This document shows, piece by piece, positions 59,769 through 64,000 of a stretch of DNA of 64,000 nt. A program made the translations under genes and the position numbers. This DNA is from an uncultured Bacilli bacterium (GTDB taxonomy: Bacteria > Bacillota_I > Bacilli_A > RF39 > UBA660): NCBI GenBank assembly GCA_934129945.1, contig CAKOXC010000002.1, forward strand, positions 62,001 to 126,000, given 5' to 3'. The notes beneath the pieces are model-generated. The model was not told where the DNA came from, made no database searches, and worked only from the letters and a program-made list of their open reading frames with translations. The stretch's first letter is position 1. Each line of letters begins with the position of its first letter.

Positions 59769-61729
59769 ATAATATTAATTATATTTTCGACTGTTTTATT
59801 TATACCGTATTTATCAACATTAAATAAGAAATCATAATTAGAAAGATTCATCCATTCTCTATTAGTATAGAATTTATAATGCTTAGCTCTTTCTTTATTT
59901 ATTTTCTTAATTTTATTTAAAGCTTTATTTTTATCTAAGCCATAATATTTAATTGCTCTATTTACTTTAGATTCATCATCACTATATAAAAATATTTTTA
60001 CTGCATTTTTATTATTTTTTAATATATAATCAGCACATCTTCCTACTATTACACAAGAGGATTTTTTAGCAATATCATTTATCACTTTTTTTTCGGCTAT
60101 AAATATTCTATCATCGTTATTGTTTACGTAACTCGCAGAATTCTTTGTTTCATCTACATTTTTTACATAACTTGCAGATAATCCAGATTCTTTAGCTGCA
60201 AGTGAAATTATTTCTTTGTCATAAAATGGAATATCTAATTGCTCTGCAAGAAGTTGTCCAACAAATCTTCCTCCTGACCCATATTCCCTTGATATAGTTA
60301 TAACTATATGTTTATTAGAATTTTTAGAATATTCTATTTTTGTTTCTTCTATTTCTGCTTTATTTACATTATCCAATCTCTGATATTCTGATTTTAAAAT
60401 AAAAATGGTTATTATAAAGCATAAAATATCAGCTACACATCCGGCATACAATACACCATAAATTCCTTTATTTAAAACAAAAGCAAATATTATTGATAAC
60501 GGAATCAATAAAATTATTTGACGAATAAAAGTAACTGCTGTTGATTTTACTACATGCCCAAGTGATTGTATAACTATACTAGTTGTCATTTCTAAAGCAT
60601 TAAGTGCTATTACAAGTAAAAAACTATGACACATTAATACTGCAAATTCCATAAATAAATTATAAGAAATATCACTTTTTGATATAAAAATACCTGCTAT
60701 TTCTCTTGGAAAGAAGAAAAATAATAAGTTAAAAATAATCCCTACTGTAAAGTTAATAATAAGTACTTTTCTTATTACTTCCTTTACTCTATCCTCATTA
60801 CCCGCACCATAATTAAACCCAATTATTGGTTGAGCTCCAATTGAAATTCCTAAAACGGTAGAGATGTACAAACTATTTATTTTAGAAATTACACCATAAA
60901 CAGATAAAGGTATATCAGCGCCAAACTTAGTATTTGCTCCAAGGCTAGTCATTACATTATTCATAAATACAAATAATACTAATATAGTTACTTGAGTAAT
61001 AAAAGAAGATAATCCTAATGATAAAATTTTAAAAGATTCCTTATCTATTTTAAAATCATTTTTTGTTAATTTTACAGACTTAATTTTTCTTATATAAAGC
61101 ATTGCTATTATAAATGATACTACCTGGCCAATTACAGTTGCAAGAGCACCACCTTTAACTCCCATATTAAATTTAAAGATAAATACTGGATCTAAAATAA
61201 TATTAATAACAGCTCCTATTACAAGCATTATCATAGAATATTTTGGTGAGCCATCAGCTCTTATAATACTTGATAATGAAGAATAGACAATCATAAAAGG
61301 AGCTCCTAAAATAATTATTTTTCCATAATCTAAGGCATACTTATAAACATTTTCTGTACATCCAAATAAATAAACTAATTTGGGTATAAAAATATAAGAA
61401 ATAAGACTTACTATTATTGCAATAATAAAAGTTAAACTAATAGCTTGCCCAATACATTTAGAAGCACTTTTTTTATCATTTTCACCCAATTTAAGTGACA
61501 AATTTGCTGCTGCACCATTACCTATCAATCCAGATAAAGCGTTAAAAATAATAATCAAAGGAAATATTACATTAGTTGCAGCATTTCCAAGAGTTCCAAC
61601 CCCTTTACCAATAAAAATTTGATCAACAATATTATAAATTGAATTTATTAACATACTAATAACACATGGTATTGAAAAAGTTAATAATAATTTATTAATA
61701 TTATCTTTTGCTAAATTAATACTTTTCAT
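59756..61729 (-). CDS. MATE-family transporter fused to a cytidylate-kinase-like domain
   Basis: 657 residues. Residues 1 to about 450 are a complete 12-helix MATE transporter (FSIPCVISMLINSIYNIVDQIFIGKGVG, GAAANLSLKLG, PIIGFNYGAGNEDRV). From about 465 a soluble kinase domain follows: VITISREYGSGGRFVGQLLAEQL (P-loop), IPFYDKEIISLAAKESG, CVIVGRCADYIL, VKIFLYSDDESKVNRAIKYYG, the Cytidylate_kin2 family. The two are joined in one frame with no internal start. The kinase may act as a cytosolic sensor or be a simple fusion; the substrate of neither part is known. Confidence 0.88.
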   Translation of the reverse strand: MKSINLAKDNINKLLLTFSIPCVISMLINSIYNIVDQIFIGKGVGTLGNAATNVIFPLIIIFNALSGLIGNGAAANLSLKLGENDKKSASKCIGQAISLTFIIAIIVSLISYIFIPKLVYLFGCTENVYKYALDYGKIIILGAPFMIVYSSLSSIIRADGSPKYSMIMLVIGAVINIILDPVFIFKFNMGVKGGALATVIGQVVSFIIAMLYIRKIKSVKLTKNDFKIDKESFKILSLGLSSFITQVTILVLFVFMNNVMTSLGANTKFGADIPLSVYGVISKINSLYISTVLGISIGAQPIIGFNYGAGNEDRVKEVIRKVLIINFTVGIIFNLLFFFFPREIAGIFISKSDISYNLFMEFAVLMCHSFLLVIALNALEMTTSIVIQSLGHVVKSTAVTFIRQIILLIPLSIIFAFVLNKGIYGVLYAGCVADILCFIITIFILKSEYQRLDNVNKAEIEETKIEYSKNSNKHIVITISREYGSGGRFVGQLLAEQLDIPFYDKEIISLAAKESGLSASYVKNVDETKNSASYVNNNDDRIFIAEKKVINDIAKKSSCVIVGRCADYILKNNKNAVKIFLYSDDESKVNRAIKYYGLDKNKALNKIKKINKERAKHYKFYTNREWMNLSNYDFLFNVDKYGINKTVENIINIINSR

Positions 61730-61812
61730 TTTTTCACCTTTTCTAGCTTAATTTACAAAGCCTGTTCATTATAACACAATAAAAATTTTTTCGTAAGTTT
61801 TTTTATAAAAAA

Positions 61813-61834
61813 AATACACATTTTATTGTGTATT
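61813..61834 (-). terminator. spoIVB terminator
   Basis: AATACACA/TGTGTATT stem with a 6-base loop and eight T on the minus strand. Confidence 0.85.
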
Positions 61835-61836
61835 AA

Positions 61837-62817
61837 TCATCTTTCACTTTCTTCAAGCATTGTCGTTATAAATAGTCCATACCCCGTTTTCACATTATCA
61901 ATAATAACATGAGTGACTGCTCCACATAATTTATCATTTTGGACAATTGGGCTACCTGACATTCCTTGAACTATACCACCAGTTTCATTTAAAAGTCTTT
62001 CATCAGTAATTTCAAAACTTATATTTTTTATTTTATTATATTCATTAATATTAGTTATATTTATCTCAAATTTATCAACTGTTTTATCTTTTAAAACAGT
62101 GTATATAAAAGCTTTACCAATTTTTACTTCATCCTTACTTGCTACTTCAATTAAATTACTAGTATCTATTGGCTCATTGTATTTACCATAAATTCCATAA
62201 ATAGTATTTTTTTCTATCGTACCTAATATATTACTTGAATTAAATTTAGCATTTTTTTCACCTGGAGTTCCATTAAATGATTTATCTATTCCAGTTATAG
62301 AACTTTCAAAAATATAACCAGTTTTTACTTCTATCTTTTTATTGGAATTACTCTCTAAAATCTCGTGTCCTAAACTACCATAAGATTGATTTTCGGCATT
62401 AATAAAAGATATTGTTCCAATTCCTTTTATAGTATCTTTAACATATAGACCTGTTTTATAAACATTGTTTTCTTTTAATAAATTTAACACAGTATTAAAT
62501 TCTTTATTATTTCTAATTAAAGTTAATGTAACTTTATTATCCTTTATATTTTTTTCAATTTCTTGTGTCAGTTCTTTGATTGAAGATATTTTAGTATCAT
62601 TAACTTTCGTTATTGTATCTCCAACTTTTATTTCATTACTTCCCTTATTAAAATAACCATTAAGTTTATAAAATCCAATTACTATAACACCATCATTAGA
62701 AATATTAATACCAATATTTTGACCACCCAATACGACTTTACTAGGATAAGCTAAAACATTAATAGGTAAAATTAATAGAGCTAAAAAAAGAGCCAATTTT
62801 TTCCTCAATTTATTCAT
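61837..62817 (-). CDS. spoIVB: SpoIVB signalling serine peptidase (S55)
   Basis: 326 residues from the ATG at 62817 (GTAGGTGAT SD; 20 codons upstream rejected). Signal/anchor helix, PDZ domain (about 45-115, ISNDGVIVIGFYKLNG, VGDTITKVNDTKI), then the S55 peptidase: VKDTIKGIGTISFI, SYGSLGHEI, catalytic Ser in VQGMSGSPIVQNDKLCGAVTHV. In Bacillus it is secreted by the forespore and triggers pro-sigma-K processing. This fits the presence of gerE with a sigma-K-like promoter. Confidence 0.92.
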   Translation of the reverse strand: MNKLRKKLALFLALLILPINVLAYPSKVVLGGQNIGINISNDGVIVIGFYKLNGYFNKGSNEIKVGDTITKVNDTKISSIKELTQEIEKNIKDNKVTLTLIRNNKEFNTVLNLLKENNVYKTGLYVKDTIKGIGTISFINAENQSYGSLGHEILESNSNKKIEVKTGYIFESSITGIDKSFNGTPGEKNAKFNSSNILGTIEKNTIYGIYGKYNEPIDTSNLIEVASKDEVKIGKAFIYTVLKDKTVDKFEINITNINEYNKIKNISFEITDERLLNETGGIVQGMSGSPIVQNDKLCGAVTHVIIDNVKTGYGLFITTMLEESER

Positions 62818-62880
62818 AATATCACCTACTATTATTATGGCTTTAAAACGAATAAATAATTGACTAAAAATTGGCAATAA

Positions 62881-63522
62881 TTATTTTAATGTTCTTTTTT
62901 TGGTAAAATCATTAAATCTATCAAAGTAAGATAAAATATCATTAATTTTATCATCCTTAGCAATAGTTACTATGCTATTATTTTTAAGACCTTCGATTAA
63001 TCTTAATAAAATACTTTGTTCTTTACTTTCAGTTTTAAATTTCAAATTATAATATTCCACATCATTATTTCTGACTTTAAAAGGCTCTAAAGCAATATCT
63101 TTGACCATGATATAGTCACCATTTTCATATACAAACTTATTATACGCAAAAGTTTCTTCATTTAATTTTAGTAAATCAATTTCTTCATTCAAAATACAAT
63201 TTCTAATTCCATTTTCTAAAAAATCAATTTTAAATAATGGACTCTTAGTTTCAAAGTCTAATATAATCAAAGAGTCTTCATATTTTTGAATTACAAAAGT
63301 ACGATCAGCATAGTAAGTTACAATCTTATTATTTTGCGCATTAGCTACCTTATCAATTTCTAATTTTGCATCAATATCTTCTACTCTTTCTTTTAAAATT
63401 GTTAAATCTTTTTTTAAATAATAACTAAAAACCCCTTTTTTTAAGTCATTATCTAAATAACTATCAATTCCTAAAAAACTTAAATTTTTAATGATATAAT
63501 CACCTAATGTATTTGATTCCAT
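62881..63522 (-). CDS. Protein of unknown function
   Basis: 213 residues from the ATG at 63522 (AAAGGAG, 7 bases). Soluble, mixed alpha/beta; middle part is beta-rich (RTFVIQKYEDSLIILDFETKSPLFKIDF), the end is helical and basic (FDRFNDFTKKRTLK). Family not recognised. Lies between proS and spoIVB on the same strand, with a 63-base gap to spoIVB. Confidence 0.6.
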   Translation of the reverse strand: MESNTLGDYIIKNLSFLGIDSYLDNDLKKGVFSYYLKKDLTILKERVEDIDAKLEIDKVANAQNNKIVTYYADRTFVIQKYEDSLIILDFETKSPLFKIDFLENGIRNCILNEEIDLLKLNEETFAYNKFVYENGDYIMVKDIALEPFKVRNNDVEYYNLKFKTESKEQSILLRLIEGLKNNSIVTIAKDDKINDILSYFDRFNDFTKKRTLK

Positions 63523-63563
63523 AACCAAACTCCTTTCAATATCTATTTAATTATATGAAGTTT

Positions 63564-64000
63564 TTAATATTGTTTGCCAAAATAAACTTTATATTTTCCA
63601 TCTTTTCCACAAACTGGGCATTTACCGTCTGCTTTCTCTTCATCTATAATACATCTAGATTTAAGCCCAGTAGTTTCTTTAATTTTATTTTCACAATTAG
63701 TATTACCACACCAATTAATCTTTATAAACCCTGGTTTATTATTCGCAATTTCTATAAAATCATCCATTGAATTTGCTTCATATAACATAGAATTTCTTCT
63801 ATTTAAAGCTCTGTTATACATATCATTTTGAATTTTGTCTAGTAATTCTTTAATATCATTAGCTATATCATCAATATTTTCAATATTAAATTCAATTTTT
63901 TCTAAAGTATCTCTTCTAACAAAAGTTACTTTATTATTTTCTAAATCTCTTTTACCTATTTCAATACGTATTGGGTATCCTTTAACTTCAGCTTCTGCAA
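63564..64000 (-). CDS. proS: Prolyl-tRNA synthetase, C-terminal part (cut by window end)
   Basis: The frame is open to the last base, about 145 residues. Anticodon-binding domain end (EAEVKGYPIRIEIGKRDLENNKVTFVRRD) and the zinc-binding C-terminal domain of the archaeal/eukaryotic-type (ProS type 3) enzyme: NKPGFIKINWCGNTNCENKIKETTGLKSRCI, KCPVCGKDGKYKVYFGKQY. Four Cys bind the structural zinc. The start at 63821 suggested by the first Met is internal. Confidence 0.92.
   Translation of the reverse strand, partial: AEAEVKGYPIRIEIGKRDLENNKVTFVRRDTLEKIEFNIENIDDIANDIKELLDKIQNDMYNRALNRRNSMLYEANSMDDFIEIANNKPGFIKINWCGNTNCENKIKETTGLKSRCIIDEEKADGKCPVCGKDGKYKVYFGKQY

Noticed and set aside
1..64000. CRISPR arrays, rRNA genes, insertion sequences or an integrated prophage
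   Set aside because: No regular spacer-repeat array, no rRNA signature, no transposase of a classical IS family and no phage structural genes are visible. The Rpn proteins are the only transposase-like genes and lack inverted-repeat ends.

Overview
This is an AT-rich (roughly 27-30% G+C by eye) chromosomal segment of a low-GC Gram-positive bacterium. It carries Firmicutes housekeeping neighbourhoods (rbgA-rnhB-topA-xerC, rimM-trmD-rplS, ruvA-ruvB, comEA-comEC-holA, rel-dtd, comN-spoVB, gerE-gerM, nfo with a yqfT-like gene). It also carries spore genes: spoIIIAH, gerE, gerM, spoVB, spoIVB, a YjcZ-like peptide and a ylbD/ylbE pair. TGA is read as stop (rimM ends in TGA), so the code is standard. 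Together this suggests a spore-forming, potentially transformable, probably host-associated member of the Bacilli/Erysipelotrichia-like lineages. The lineage is an inference.

Layout. 1-8 kb: the end of RNase HIII, then holA, a frameshifted DUF1016 nuclease and a DinD gene inserted between comEC and holA, comEC-comEA, an Rpn-type nuclease gene between two identical 64-bp repeats, and ftsW. 8-16.5 kb: a YjcZ-like peptide, a pilin-like protein, ylbD-ylbE, parC-parE and a large surface protein whose C-terminus looks like the variable lectin-type domain of diversity-generating retroelement targets. 16.5-24 kb: ruvAB, rplS, a candidate type I toxin-antitoxin locus, trmD-rimM-TrmH-type methylase-YgjP-GNAT, and a second Rpn gene. 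24-27 kb: a bacteriocin-type operon with a C39-peptidase ABC exporter, a membrane accessory protein and two very short double-glycine-leader peptides. 27-38 kb: spoIIIAH, gerE, gerM, tRNA-Arg, efp, rpmG, a class B PBP, nfo, def, a second (truncated) variable-protein cassette abutting dtd, rel and comN. 38-46.6 kb: spoVB, xerC, topA, an LTA-synthase-like gene, rnhB and rbgA. 46.6-54 kb: an accessory zone full of decayed genes (RhuM, a phage-type ORF, an HD fragment, a GNAT, a third DinD), an intact second DinD, a second deformylase-like gene and an ABC transporter. 54-64 kb: an HD protein, a divergent solitary chaperonin in an operon with a predicted DNA-repair pair behind a good LexA/DinR-like box, an ADP-ribosylglycohydrolase, lepB, a MATE-cytidylate-kinase fusion, spoIVB and the end of proS.

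The observations I rate highest are: (1) the two paralogous C-terminal lectin-type domains that differ at clustered codon positions as diversity-generating retroelement targets do, although no reverse transcriptase lies in the window; (2) a convergent mRNA/small-RNA pair with a 30-residue membrane peptide that resembles a type I toxin-antitoxin locus; (3) two unannotated bacteriocin-like peptides behind a C39 exporter; (4) a 64-66 bp leader repeat shared by comEA, the exporter operon and an Rpn gene; and (5) a chaperonin paralog co-operonic with a radical-SAM DNA-repair pair.
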